64,000 bases of DNA, taken from assembly GCF_015476545.1 (NCBI RefSeq), contig NZ_JADMKV010000019.1, positions 1 through 64,000 on the forward strand, written 5' to 3'. The stretch is from Methylobacter sp. BlB1. GTDB taxonomy: Bacteria > Pseudomonadota > Gammaproteobacteria > Methylococcales > Methylomonadaceae. A model generated the notes under the pieces. The model made no database searches and was not told the DNA's origin. It saw only the letters and a list, made by a program, of their open reading frames with translations. This document shows, one piece after another, positions 28,739-37,404 of this stretch. The translations under genes and the position numbers were made by a program. The first letter of the stretch is position 1. Every line of letters begins with the position of its first letter.

Positions 28739-30223
28739 ATGAGCACAGAACCCTGCACCTACGTCATTTTCGGAGCGACCGGCAATCTGTCGCGGATCAA
28801 GCTGATGCCGGCCCTCTATCATCTCGATGCCGAAAAACGCCTGCCCGAAGGCACGCGCATTCTGGGCATCGGGCGCCGGGATTGGGATCAAGCCCGATGG
28901 CAAGCCGAAGTTAGAGCGATGATTCAGGCCAAGACTAGCGAGGGCATCGACGAAGCCGTTTTTCAGCGCTTCAGCGCCCGCCTTTATTTTCATAAAGGCG
29001 ATATCCGGCAGGAAGCCTATTATGCGGAACTGGCTGAACGGCTCGACTCCGGCCAGTTTCCGCGCAATGTGGCGTTTTACCTGGCCGTCAGCCCGGCCGA
29101 CTTCGGCATCGTGATGGAACAGCTGAGCCATCACCGCCTGTTCGACGAGGAAGACGGCTGGCGGCGCGCGATCATCGAAAAACCGTTCGGTTACGACCTG
29201 GATAGCGCCCAATCGCTGCAAAAACGCATCAGCCATTACCTGCATGAAGAGCAGATTTACCGCATCGACCACTACCTGGGCAAAGGCACCGTGCAGAACG
29301 TGCTCGTGTTCCGGTTCGCCAATGTGTTGCTGGAACCGCTGTGGAACCGCAACTATATCGACCATGTCCAGATCACGCACGCCGAAGACATCGGCATCAA
29401 CGGCCGCGGCGACTACTACAATACGGCCGGCGCCCTGCGCGACATGATCCAGAGTCATCTGCTGCAATTGCTGACGCTGGTCGCGATGGAGCCGCCCGCC
29501 TCCATGGAAGCCGAAGCCCTGCGCGATGAGAAAGTCAAAGTGCTGAAATCGATCCGGCCGATACCGAAAGAAGCCGTGCACGCGCATGCGTTCCGCGCCC
29601 AATACGCCAAAGGCAGCATCAACGGCGAAAAGGTCGCGGCTTACCTGCAGGAAGAACATATCCCGCCCGGCAGCGTTACCGAAACCTATGCCGCAATGAA
29701 GCTGTACATCGACAACTGGCGCTGGCGCGGCGTGCCGTTTTATCTGCGCACCGGCAAGCGCATGGCCAAGGCGCAATCGGTCATTTCGATCTGCTTTCGC
29801 CATCCGCCATTACAGTTTTTTCGCGGCACAGAAGTAAGCTGCAAGAATCCGAACTGGATATTGCTAGGGATACAACCGGAGGAACGCATCCGCATCGAGA
29901 TGGCGATCAAGGAACCGGGGCTGGAAATGCGCACGCGCATGAGCTCGCTTGATGCCGGCTTTCGGCAGGAACATGAAACAAACCATGACGCTTATGAAGA
30001 CCTGTTGCTGGATGTGCTGATCGGGGACCGGTCATTGTTCCTGCGCTTTGATGAAGTCGAATACGCCTGGCGCATCATCGACCCGATCCTGCAAACCTGG
30101 GCCACCGAGCGCGACTACATCGCCACCTATCCGGCCGGCTCCTGGGGACCGCCGGAGAGCCGCCGCCTGTTCGATAAAGAAGGGCAATTCTGGCGCAGTT
30201 CACTGACGCCTGAATGCAACTAG
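28739..30223 (+). CDS. zwf: Glucose-6-phosphate 1-dehydrogenase
   Basis: A 494-residue enzyme oxidising glucose 6-phosphate to 6-phosphogluconolactone. The active-site motif RIDHYLGK (near residues 176-183) is intact, as is the EKPFGYDL segment. The nucleotide-binding loop reads [11 protein letters not shown] instead of the commoner GxxGDLxxRKL, so the Asp is Asn and the basic residue before K is Ile; cofactor preference may differ. It follows gnd by eight bases in an apparent two-gene operon. No 6-phosphogluconolactonase gene is adjacent. Confidence 0.95.
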   Translation: MSTEPCTYVIFGATGNLSRIKLMPALYHLDAEKRLPEGTRILGIGRRDWDQARWQAEVRAMIQAKTSEGIDEAVFQRFSARLYFHKGDIRQEAYYAELAERLDSGQFPRNVAFYLAVSPADFGIVMEQLSHHRLFDEEDGWRRAIIEKPFGYDLDSAQSLQKRISHYLHEEQIYRIDHYLGKGTVQNVLVFRFANVLLEPLWNRNYIDHVQITHAEDIGINGRGDYYNTAGALRDMIQSHLLQLLTLVAMEPPASMEAEALRDEKVKVLKSIRPIPKEAVHAHAFRAQYAKGSINGEKVAAYLQEEHIPPGSVTETYAAMKLYIDNWRWRGVPFYLRTGKRMAKAQSVISICFRHPPLQFFRGTEVSCKNPNWILLGIQPEERIRIEMAIKEPGLEMRTRMSSLDAGFRQEHETNHDAYEDLLLDVLIGDRSLFLRFDEVEYAWRIIDPILQTWATERDYIATYPAGSWGPPESRRLFDKEGQFWRSSLTPECN

Positions 30224-30254
30224 GCCGCTTTGAAGCTAGGCTCCGAAGCGGCCT
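30222..30254 (+). terminator. Possible terminator hairpin after zwf
   Basis: AGGCCGCTT (30222-30230) and AAGCGGCCT (30246-30254) are perfectly complementary with a 15-base loop, overlapping the zwf stop region. Only a weak AT-rich tail follows, so efficiency as an intrinsic terminator is doubtful. Confidence 0.45.
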
Positions 30255-30271
30255 GATTATATCAATGCTGC

Positions 30272-30292
30272 AGGGTACGCATTGCGTACCCT
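30272..30292. repeat. Palindromic repeat, GGTACGC family
   Basis: AGGGTACGC and GCGTACCCT flank a three-base centre. The core GGTACGC-N3-GCGTACC recurs five more times between 43.4 and 44.7 kb. It lies at the 3' ends of two convergent genes (zwf and the DUF4383 protein), a typical REP position. Confidence 0.75.
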
Positions 30293-30296
30293 ACAC

Positions 30297-30740
30297 TCAG
30301 TGTTGAAGTGTTGGATGATAGACGTGAGCGGGCGGGCCATAGCCAAAATAAGCGGCCACCAATGCTGATAAGGCGTGCAGCCATACGTCATGACCGAAAA
30401 TTGGCGCCAGACCAAACAGGGTACTGGTGGCCGGGATCATGCCGAGAATGGTGAGCAGACCATAAATAATGGTCACGCCGCGCGCAAATATCAGTGATTG
30501 ATGGCTATCCTTTGCACTCATAATGCCCCAAGCGCCAATAGCCAAGTGCACGAGATTATGCGCCACGTTAACGGCAAACAATCCTAGAAACCAGCCATAC
30601 CCGGTATCGATGGCAACCTTAGGCGCATTGATCGGCGGCGCCACCACAAGGCCCGGTATAAAGCCGAGTATGCCGACAATAACGAAAAGAATACCGTAAT
30701 ACAATGCAAATTTGTCCAGCCTCAGATCTCGCATGTTCAT
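30297..30740 (-). CDS. DUF4383-type four-helix membrane protein
   Basis: A 147-residue integral membrane protein with four hydrophobic segments. The pattern FALYYGILFVIVGILGFIPG (residues 11-30) and a histidine pair in VAHNLVHLAIGAWG (near residues 59-72) are typical of DUF4383 proteins, whose function is unknown. AGGAGGTG lies just upstream of the ATG. It is monocistronic and convergent with zwf. Confidence 0.72.
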   Translation of the reverse strand: MNMRDLRLDKFALYYGILFVIVGILGFIPGLVVAPPINAPKVAIDTGYGWFLGLFAVNVAHNLVHLAIGAWGIMSAKDSHQSLIFARGVTIIYGLLTILGMIPATSTLFGLAPIFGHDVWLHALSALVAAYFGYGPPAHVYHPTLQH

Positions 30741-30992
30741 TTTTCACCTCCTGATTTAGTTGGGTTAAAAATATACAAGCGTCAGAGTCACTTCTCGCTT
30801 TAGTTGATAGAAAACCCACCGCCTACAAAATGCAACGATGAGCTAACATACCAATTAGACAGGACATCAGGGCAATCATTCAGTAAAAAACATATATTTT
30901 TACTAAAAAATCAGCAAGATAGGACGAGCTTAAGTTTGGCATAAACCCGGCATCAGACATTCTAAAATACCGGGTCTATCAACCTGACTTGC

Positions 30993-31667
30993 TCAGAAAT
31001 CGATCTGGTCGAAGTTGGCAACCTGCCGGTGCTCGGCCTGCGCATCGGGGGCGCTGTCGCGCGTCAGCCAAATCGTTTTGAAACCGGCCGCGCGCGCGGC
31101 ATCGAGCTCTTCCTTGATATCGGACAGAAACAAAATAGTGTCAGCCGGCAGACCCGATTGCGCGGCAATCTTCTCGTAAGAAGCCTGTTCGCGCTTGCCG
31201 CCGATATGCGTATCGAAATAACCGGAGAACAGCGGCGTCATATCGCCGAAGTCGCTATACCCGAACAGCAGCTTCTGTGCATAGACCGAACCGGATGAAT
31301 AAACATATAAAGGAATACCCTCATCATGCCATTTCGTCAGGTTTTGGACTGCATCGCTGTAAACATGGCCGGTAAAATCGCCCTGCCGATAGCCCGCTTC
31401 CCAGATCAAGCCCTGCAGCGATTTCAACGGCGTAATTTTCCTGTCCTCGTCTATCCATTGGATAAACTGCTTGATCAACTGCGCGGTATCGAGGTCGGCG
31501 CCGACCTCGGCACGGGCATCATCCAGCAGGGCCTTAACATCGGCCTCATCGGCATGGCTGCGCACAAACTCGGCCAGGTGCGCGCGCGCATACGGAAACA
31601 GCACGTCCTTGACGAAAGACAGCGATGAGGTCGTGCCCTCGATATCGGTAACAATGGCTTTAATCAT
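30993..31667 (-). CDS. mtnC: Enolase-phosphatase E1 (methionine salvage)
   Basis: A 224-residue HAD-superfamily enzyme that enolises and dephosphorylates 2,3-diketo-5-methylthiopentyl-1-phosphate. The nucleophile motif is D8-I-E10-G-T-T, the second motif is YVYSSGSVYAQKLLF and the third is LFLSDIKEELDAARAAG. The length fits bacterial MtnC. The ATG overlaps the mtnD stop (ATGA), so the gene is translationally coupled and last in mtnBDC. Confidence 0.95.
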   Translation of the reverse strand: MIKAIVTDIEGTTSSLSFVKDVLFPYARAHLAEFVRSHADEADVKALLDDARAEVGADLDTAQLIKQFIQWIDEDRKITPLKSLQGLIWEAGYRQGDFTGHVYSDAVQNLTKWHDEGIPLYVYSSGSVYAQKLLFGYSDFGDMTPLFSGYFDTHIGGKREQASYEKIAAQSGLPADTILFLSDIKEELDAARAAGFKTIWLTRDSAPDAQAEHRQVANFDQIDF

Positions 31668-32221
31668 AGCACCGCCACATACTGGTCGTAGGTTGGAAAG
31701 TTTTTAGCGATATCGCTGCCGGTAAATTCGGCTACCCAGCCTTCCGGCGTCGTGAACAGACGGATGCATTTGAAATTCGGGTTTTCGCCCATGTCGAACC
31801 AATGCGTTGTGTTGGCAGGCACGCTGATCAAATCGCCCTGCTCGCACAGGACAGCATAGACTTTATCGCCGACATGCAGATAAAAAAGCCCGCTGCCTTC
31901 AATAAAGAAGCGCACTTCAAAATCGCTGTGCGTGTGTTCGGCAAGGAACTTTTGCCGGAATATGCCTTTTTCGGGATGATCCGGCCTTAAGCTGATCACA
32001 TCGACGGACTGAAAACCGTACTGCTGCTTCAGGCGCTCGATCGAATCCTGATAGGCGGCTATTATAGCTTCGTTGCTGGCGTCGGCCGGCAGCTCGCCGT
32101 TGGCGCTCCAGCGCTCGAACTGCACGCCTATGGCATCGAGCTGGTCTTTGATGTCTGAAAAATCGGTATAGAGCCAGCCTTGCTCAGGGGCATTGTCGGC
32201 ATAGATAGTTAATGCGCTCAT
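31664..32221 (-). CDS. mtnD: Acireductone dioxygenase
   Basis: A 185-residue cupin enzyme that cleaves acireductone to the keto acid precursor of methionine plus formate (Fe form). Metal ligands H96, H98, E102 and H140 fit the family HxH-x3-E...H set (AEHTHSDFEVRFF and TTHWFD). It overlaps both neighbours by ATGA, in the order mtnB, mtnD, mtnC. The metal bound in vivo (Fe or Ni) determines products and cannot be told from sequence. Confidence 0.95.
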   Translation of the reverse strand: MSALTIYADNAPEQGWLYTDFSDIKDQLDAIGVQFERWSANGELPADASNEAIIAAYQDSIERLKQQYGFQSVDVISLRPDHPEKGIFRQKFLAEHTHSDFEVRFFIEGSGLFYLHVGDKVYAVLCEQGDLISVPANTTHWFDMGENPNFKCIRLFTTPEGWVAEFTGSDIAKNFPTYDQYVAVL

Positions 32222-32838
32222 GGTTTTCTAACTCCTTGCATGCGTAGTTCACACTCAAATAAAAATTCCAGGGCTTCGAGATGGCGCAGCGCCTCAGCGA
32301 CGCTGCCGCCCCAGGTATAAAAGCCATGCCCGGCGATAACATAGGCCTGGATGGCACCGTGCATATCGAGATACTGCTCCACTTTGCCGGCTAGGCGCGC
32401 GATATTCTGGTCGTTGGCGAACACCGGGATCACCATCCGGGTCTCATGCGTATCGATGCCGCTGAAAGCTTTCAGCAGCTCATAATCTTCCAGCACGATT
32501 TCCTGGCCGAAAATGCGCGATGCCAGTGTTGCGTTGACCGAATGCGGATGCAGCACGGCCCGGACTTCGGGGAAGCGCCGATAAATGGAGGTGTGCAGCA
32601 GGGTTTCGGCCGACGGTTTCTTGCCGTCCAGCGCCTGGCCTTCGGCGTCGACCAGCATGATGTCATCGAGCTGCAAATGGCCCTTGTGCTTGCCGGAAAC
32701 CGTCACAGCGATCGTGCCGTCGGACAGGCACGCGGAAAAGTTGCCGCTGGTGGCCGGCACCCAGCCCTTGTTGTCGATAAAGCGTCCGGCGTCGATCAGC
32801 TCTTTGGCCCTGGCAAAAAATTCTTCGGTATAAGTCAT
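32218..32838 (-). CDS. mtnB: Methylthioribulose-1-phosphate dehydratase
   Basis: A 206-residue class II aldolase-fold enzyme dehydrating 5-methylthioribulose 1-phosphate. Zinc ligands include H97 and H99 (VLHPHSVNA) with a third His in VIAGHGFYTWG; the catalytic-loop SGNFS follows the N-terminal VPAT. It is the first gene of mtnBDC. Upstream genes mtnN or mtnP and mtnA are not in the window. The salvage pathway recycles methylthioadenosine, a by-product of the spermidine synthase encoded at 46.5 kb. Confidence 0.94.
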   Translation of the reverse strand: MTYTEEFFARAKELIDAGRFIDNKGWVPATSGNFSACLSDGTIAVTVSGKHKGHLQLDDIMLVDAEGQALDGKKPSAETLLHTSIYRRFPEVRAVLHPHSVNATLASRIFGQEIVLEDYELLKAFSGIDTHETRMVIPVFANDQNIARLAGKVEQYLDMHGAIQAYVIAGHGFYTWGGSVAEALRHLEALEFLFECELRMQGVRKP

Positions 32839-32905
32839 CGGTCAGTAAAAGACAGGATAATGAAAGCGGAAAGTTCAGATTTTAACATTTTTGCACGGCA
32901 ATAAT

Positions 32906-33005
32906 CTTATAGATACAAATTCATCAAGCAGGATAGAGTTTGCAGCCCTGCCCGTTTGTGAAGCATGTGCAGGCTCTACCCTACCATCCTTATAGATACA
33001 AATTC
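32906..33005. repeat. Direct repeats flanking a small palindrome upstream of icd
   Basis: CTTATAGATACAAATTC occurs at 32906-32922 and again at 32989-33005. The 66 bases between contain the facing sequences TAGAGTTTGCA and TGCAGGCTCTA, so the segment folds on itself. The layout looks like a small palindromic insert with a 17-base duplication, or a duplicated promoter element. Confidence 0.6.
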
Positions 33006-33059
33006 CCAAGGATGGATTATATTGATCAGGCCATTACTTCCCTGCGCGAGGACAGTCCG

Positions 33060-34289
33060 ATGAAAAAAATCACCGTAGACCATGCGATAGTAGAACTGGA
33101 CGGCGATGAAATGACACGCATCATCTGGCATTTCATCAAAGAGCAGCTGATTTTGCCTTATCTGGAGGTGCCGATCGAGTACTACGATCTCAGCATCGAG
33201 AATCGCGACAAGACCGATGATCAGATCACGGTCGATGCCGCACAGGCGATCAAAAAGCACGGCGTCGGCGTCAAGTGCGCGACCATCACGCCCGACGAAG
33301 CGCGCGTCAAGGAATTCGGCCTCAAGAAAATGTACAAATCGCCGAACGGCACGATCCGCAATATTCTGGACGGCACCGTTTTCCGCGAGCCGATCATCTG
33401 CAAAAACGTGCCGCGCCTGGTGCCGAACTGGACGCAGCCCATCTGCATCGGCCGTCATGCCTTCGGCGACCAGTACCGCGCCACCGACTTCGTCACGCAC
33501 GGCCCCGGCAAGCTGACCGTCACCTTCACGCCCGATGACGGCAGCGCCGGGCAGACGCATGACGTTTACCATTTTGAGGGCGACGGCGTGGCGCTGGCCA
33601 TGTTCAACACCGACGAGTCGATTGCCGGCTTCGCGCGCAGTTGCTTCAACGTCGCGCTCGACCGCGGCTGGCCGCTTTACCTGTCGACCAAGAACACGAT
33701 TCTGAAAAAATACGACGGCCGCTTCAAGGACATCTTCGAGGAAATCTACCAGGCCGAATACCGGGACCGCTTCGCCGCGCAAGGCATCACCTACGAGCAT
33801 AAACTGATCGACGACATGGTCGCCTCGGCCTTGAAATGGAGCGGCGCTTTCGTCTGGGCCTGCAAGAATTACGACGGCGACGTGCAGTCCGATACCGTGG
33901 CCCAGGGCTTCGGCTCGCTGGGCCTGATGACCTCGACGCTGGTCACGCCGGACGGCAAAACCATGGAAGCCGAAGCTGCGCACGGCACCGTCACGCGCCA
34001 TTATCGCCTGCACCAGCAGGGGCTGCCGACCTCGACCAATCCCATCGCGTCGATTTACGCCTGGACGCGCGGCCTGACTTTCCGAGGCAAGCTTGACGGC
34101 AACCAGGCCCTGATCGATTTTTGCCGGACGCTGGAAAAGGTCTGCGTGGAAACGGTCGAGTCGGGACAGATGACCAAGGATTTGGCGCTGTGCATTCATG
34201 GCGATCAGCTTAATGAATCGCATTATCTGAACACTGAGGACTTTCTCGACACCTTGCGACGCAATCTGGAGAGCGGCTTAAAACAATGA
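33060..34289 (+). CDS. icd: NADP-dependent isocitrate dehydrogenase, dimeric eukaryote-like type
   Basis: A 409-residue enzyme converting isocitrate to 2-oxoglutarate, CO2 and NADPH. I chose the ATG at 33060, preceded by GAGGAC; the frame runs on upstream for 40 codons without support. Substrate motifs include [19 protein letters not shown] and [31 protein letters not shown] with the metal-binding aspartates; the cofactor region is [12 protein letters not shown]. It belongs to the subfamily-II homodimeric enzymes, distinct from E. coli-type Icd. It is monocistronic. Confidence 0.95.
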   Translation: MKKITVDHAIVELDGDEMTRIIWHFIKEQLILPYLEVPIEYYDLSIENRDKTDDQITVDAAQAIKKHGVGVKCATITPDEARVKEFGLKKMYKSPNGTIRNILDGTVFREPIICKNVPRLVPNWTQPICIGRHAFGDQYRATDFVTHGPGKLTVTFTPDDGSAGQTHDVYHFEGDGVALAMFNTDESIAGFARSCFNVALDRGWPLYLSTKNTILKKYDGRFKDIFEEIYQAEYRDRFAAQGITYEHKLIDDMVASALKWSGAFVWACKNYDGDVQSDTVAQGFGSLGLMTSTLVTPDGKTMEAEAAHGTVTRHYRLHQQGLPTSTNPIASIYAWTRGLTFRGKLDGNQALIDFCRTLEKVCVETVESGQMTKDLALCIHGDQLNESHYLNTEDFLDTLRRNLESGLKQ

Positions 34290-34319
34290 ATACAGCTATA
34301 CTCTTGTGGGGCGAAACTT

Positions 34320-34475
34320 GTAGGGGCGAATCCATTCGCCCATGAGCTCCTGTTGTTGGCAGTCGCCTTTATGCCGGAATGGAAGACCATTGTAGGGCGA
34401 CTTCGCCTAGAGCGCCTACTTTTGGCAGGTCGCCCATGGCGAATACCCAAAGGGCACAAGTGAATTCGCCCCTAC
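34320..34475. repeat. MITE-like palindromic element
   Basis: Outer arms GTAGGGGCGAAT (34320-34331) and ATTCGCCCCTAC (34464-34475) are exact complements about 156 bases apart. The interior holds a 26-base segment (34402-34427) that recurs with one mismatch at 49915-49940. A second segment (34441-34470) recurs nearly intact, in inverted orientation, at 37227-37260. It fills the gap between icd and the efflux adaptor gene. Confidence 0.7.
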
Positions 34476-34500
34476 ATTTTTACTGCATATTATTTGGTTA

Positions 34501-35636
34501 ATGAATAAGAAAACCCTCATTTTCATTCTGATCGCCATCGCCATTGGCGGTGCTTATTTTGCCTTGCGGAAGACCGAACCCGTTACGGTCAAAACGGCGG
34601 TAGTCGAGCGGGGCGAAGTCAGCGCCACAGTTTCCAATACCCGCGTCGGCACGATCAAGGCCTGCCGGCGCGCTTATCTGGCGCCTGCGACCGGCGGCCA
34701 GGTTGCGGAACTGCATGTCAAGGAAGGCGATAAAGTCAAACAAGGCCAATTGCTGATGGAAGTCTGGAACAAGGATCTGAAAGAGCAAGTGAAATTGCAG
34801 GAGGCCCAGATCAAGGAGAACCAGGCGACGGCCAAGCAGACCTGCCTGATGGCAGCCAGCGCCCAGCGCGAGGCCGATCGTTTGATCCGTCTGCAGCAAA
34901 AAAATCAGTTTGTGTCCGAAGAGCAGGTCGATATCAAGTCCACTGAAGCCAAAGCCAAGCACTCCGCCTGTGCCGCTGCCCATGAAGCCATCACCGTCAG
35001 CCGGGCCAATCTCGATTTCACACGCGCCTCCATTGACCGCACGCTCGTGCTGGCGCCTTTTGACGGCACCGTCGCCGAAATCAATGTCGAGCTGGGCGAA
35101 TACGTCACGCCTTCGCCGCCCGGCATTCCGACCCTGCCGGCCATCGATCTGCTCGACGTCAGCTGTCTTTATGTCTCGGCGCCGATCGATGAAGTCGATG
35201 CGCCGAAAATAAAAACCGGCATGAAAGCCTGCGTATCGCTCGATGCCTTCGGCAGCGAGAAGCGCTGCTCGGGCACCGTCAGCCGCATCGCGCCGTATGT
35301 ACAGGAGAAGGAAAAGCAGGCGCGCACGGTCGAAGTCGAAGTGAAGCTGACCGACCCGAAAGACCTTAACGATCTGCTGCCCGGCTACAGCGCCGATATT
35401 GAAGTGCTGCTGTCCGACAAGCGTCAGGCGCTCCGGGTCCCCGCCGAAGCGGTACTGGACGGAAACCGCGTCCTGGTCCTAAGAGATGACGGCGTGCTTG
35501 AGGAATGGACCTTCGAGCCAGGCCTGTCCAACTGGAATTATGTCGAAGTGCTGTCGGGTCTCAAGGCCGGAGACAAAGTCGTGCTGTCGGTAGGCCAGGA
35601 GGGCGTCAAGGCAGGCGCGCATGTGCGCGAACAGCC

Positions 35637-35640
<4 letters not shown>
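34501..35640 (+). CDS. HlyD/MacA-type periplasmic efflux adaptor
   Basis: A 379-residue membrane-fusion protein. An N-terminal anchor (residues 4-22) is followed by a lipoyl half-motif (GQVAELHVKEGDKVKQGQLL), an alpha-hairpin of about 90 residues, the second lipoyl half (APFDGTVAEINVELGEYV) and beta-barrel domains. Such adaptors link an inner-membrane ABC or RND transporter to an outer-membrane channel. The stop codon overlaps the following ATPase gene (ATGA), so the pair is an operon. No permease or TolC-like gene follows. Confidence 0.88.
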
Positions 35641-36299
<659 letters not shown>

Positions 36300-36756
36300 T
36301 TCAAGCTGTGCAAGGCCGTCTTGGATCTGTGTAGGCTGGGCTGGAGCTTTAGCGGAAGCCCGGCATAAGCGGCTCCGAGTGCAGGGTTTATCAACCCCGT
36401 CTACCCGGCTGACAGGCCGAGTGAGTCCTGTCTAATTGATATTACGCACAAATCGATCTCTGTGCTGTTTTAGCGTTACTGCGCAGCATCAGTTATATAG
36501 CCAGCTTAACGCATTGAGTCATATGCCATATCCAGTGCGCCATATAACACAGTTTTATTGATTAAGCCCGGAACCGGCAACAAAAAATCAAGCAATTCAA
36601 AAGGCTATGTATTGGCATATTAATTGCCATGTTTATCAGTGACTGTGTTTGGAAGCAGCAGGCCGGCAATTGCCCGATCTCGGACTAACTGCGACGCCCG
36701 CCAACGACAACAACAATCCGGCTTTGGCCGACTTTCCATCTGTCACGAGAGTATTT
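36300..36756. other. Gene-free region with a two-hairpin repeat
   Basis: The segment 36332-36406 (GTAGGCTGGG..., GCATAAGCGGCT, GGGTTTATCAACCCC, GTCTACC) has a diverged second copy at 49979-50045. Each copy holds two short hairpins, one centred on the GGCTGGG/CCAGC-type arms and one on GGGTTTA.CAA.CCC. No coding potential was seen in the remainder. Confidence 0.55.
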
Positions 36757-36966
36757 ATGCAGCGCTACTATTATTTTTTCGCTTATCTACTGAGCCTGAT
36801 CGTGGCGTTAAGCATCCATGACGCCCATACCGCACCAGAAGACACAAAACCCGAGACCTTCAGCTTCACCGAGCAAACCGACGTCAAAACGCCGGCATCA
36901 GACAGCAATAGCGGCGGCGTTGGTGGAATCGACTCCCGGATCGCCGGCCTGAAGCCCAACAATTAA
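36757..36966 (+). CDS. Small exported hypothetical protein
   Basis: A 69-residue frame starting at an ATG preceded by GAGAG. The N-terminus MQRYYYFFAYLLSLIVALSI forms a signal or anchor segment. The rest is polar, rich in Thr, Asp and Gly (SNSGGVGGIDSRIAGLKPNN) and probably disordered. No family is recognised. It stands alone between the ABC operon and the pilin cluster. Confidence 0.45.
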   Translation: MQRYYYFFAYLLSLIVALSIHDAHTAPEDTKPETFSFTEQTDVKTPASDSNSGGVGGIDSRIAGLKPNN

Positions 36967-37404
36967 ATGCTGTCCGAGCTTATCCGCCAATCACATGCTT
37001 GCGCTTTCGCCCGGAATTTATTTGGCGAATCCAGGGGGTAAAATCAGAACTTCCAGAACAATGCTCCAGGCTTCCAACGCAAAATCCACCACGATCACCA
37101 CACACTCGCTCAGCGTGGCGCGTTAGGCAAGCTCCAGACGCCAGGATGCGTCTTCCTTCCTTCTTACCGGAACACGTTAAGGATAGCGTGTTCCGGTTTT
37201 CCAAAAGTCTCAAAAATTCCTGCAGGGTCGAATTCACTTGTGCCCTTGAGGGTATTCGACCCGAATCTCTCTCCAGCCTTACAGAACAGTTAGCCAGCCT
37301 GGCGAACCCTTCCGAAACGTCAGGCGTTGATTAACGGCTCCACTTAACTCAAACATCACAGAAACGAAAAGGACGGGATTGCAAATCCCGTCCCGCCTGA
37401 GGGA
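36967..37404. other. Gene-free region with hairpins and a repeat copy
   Basis: ACCGGAACACG (37166-37176) and CGTGTTCCGGT (37187-37197) form a perfect 11-base stem followed by TTTT on the plus strand, a possible terminator. The segment 37227-37260 is a near-identical, inverted copy of part of the element at 34441-34470. The pilin-operon terminator follows. No gene is supported. Confidence 0.55.
37364..37393 (-). terminator. Rho-independent terminator of the minor pilin operon
   Basis: GGACGGGATT (37371-37380) and AATCCCGTCC (37384-37393) form a perfect 10-base stem with a three-base loop. On the minus strand TTTTCGTTT follows. It lies 11 bases beyond the PilV stop codon. A related sequence sits at 44561-44579 downstream of speA. 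Confidence 0.8.

Noticed and set aside
28727-29803. Minus-strand open frame opposite zwf
   Set aside because: Composition is rich in F, Q, H and D as expected for a shadow, and zwf is clear on the plus strand.
32976-34223. Minus-strand open frame (415 codons) opposite icd
   Set aside because: icd on the plus strand has all catalytic motifs; the antisense frame shows no family features.
36999-37334. 111-codon plus-strand gene
   Set aside because: It runs through hairpins and a dispersed repeat and has no protein-like pattern.
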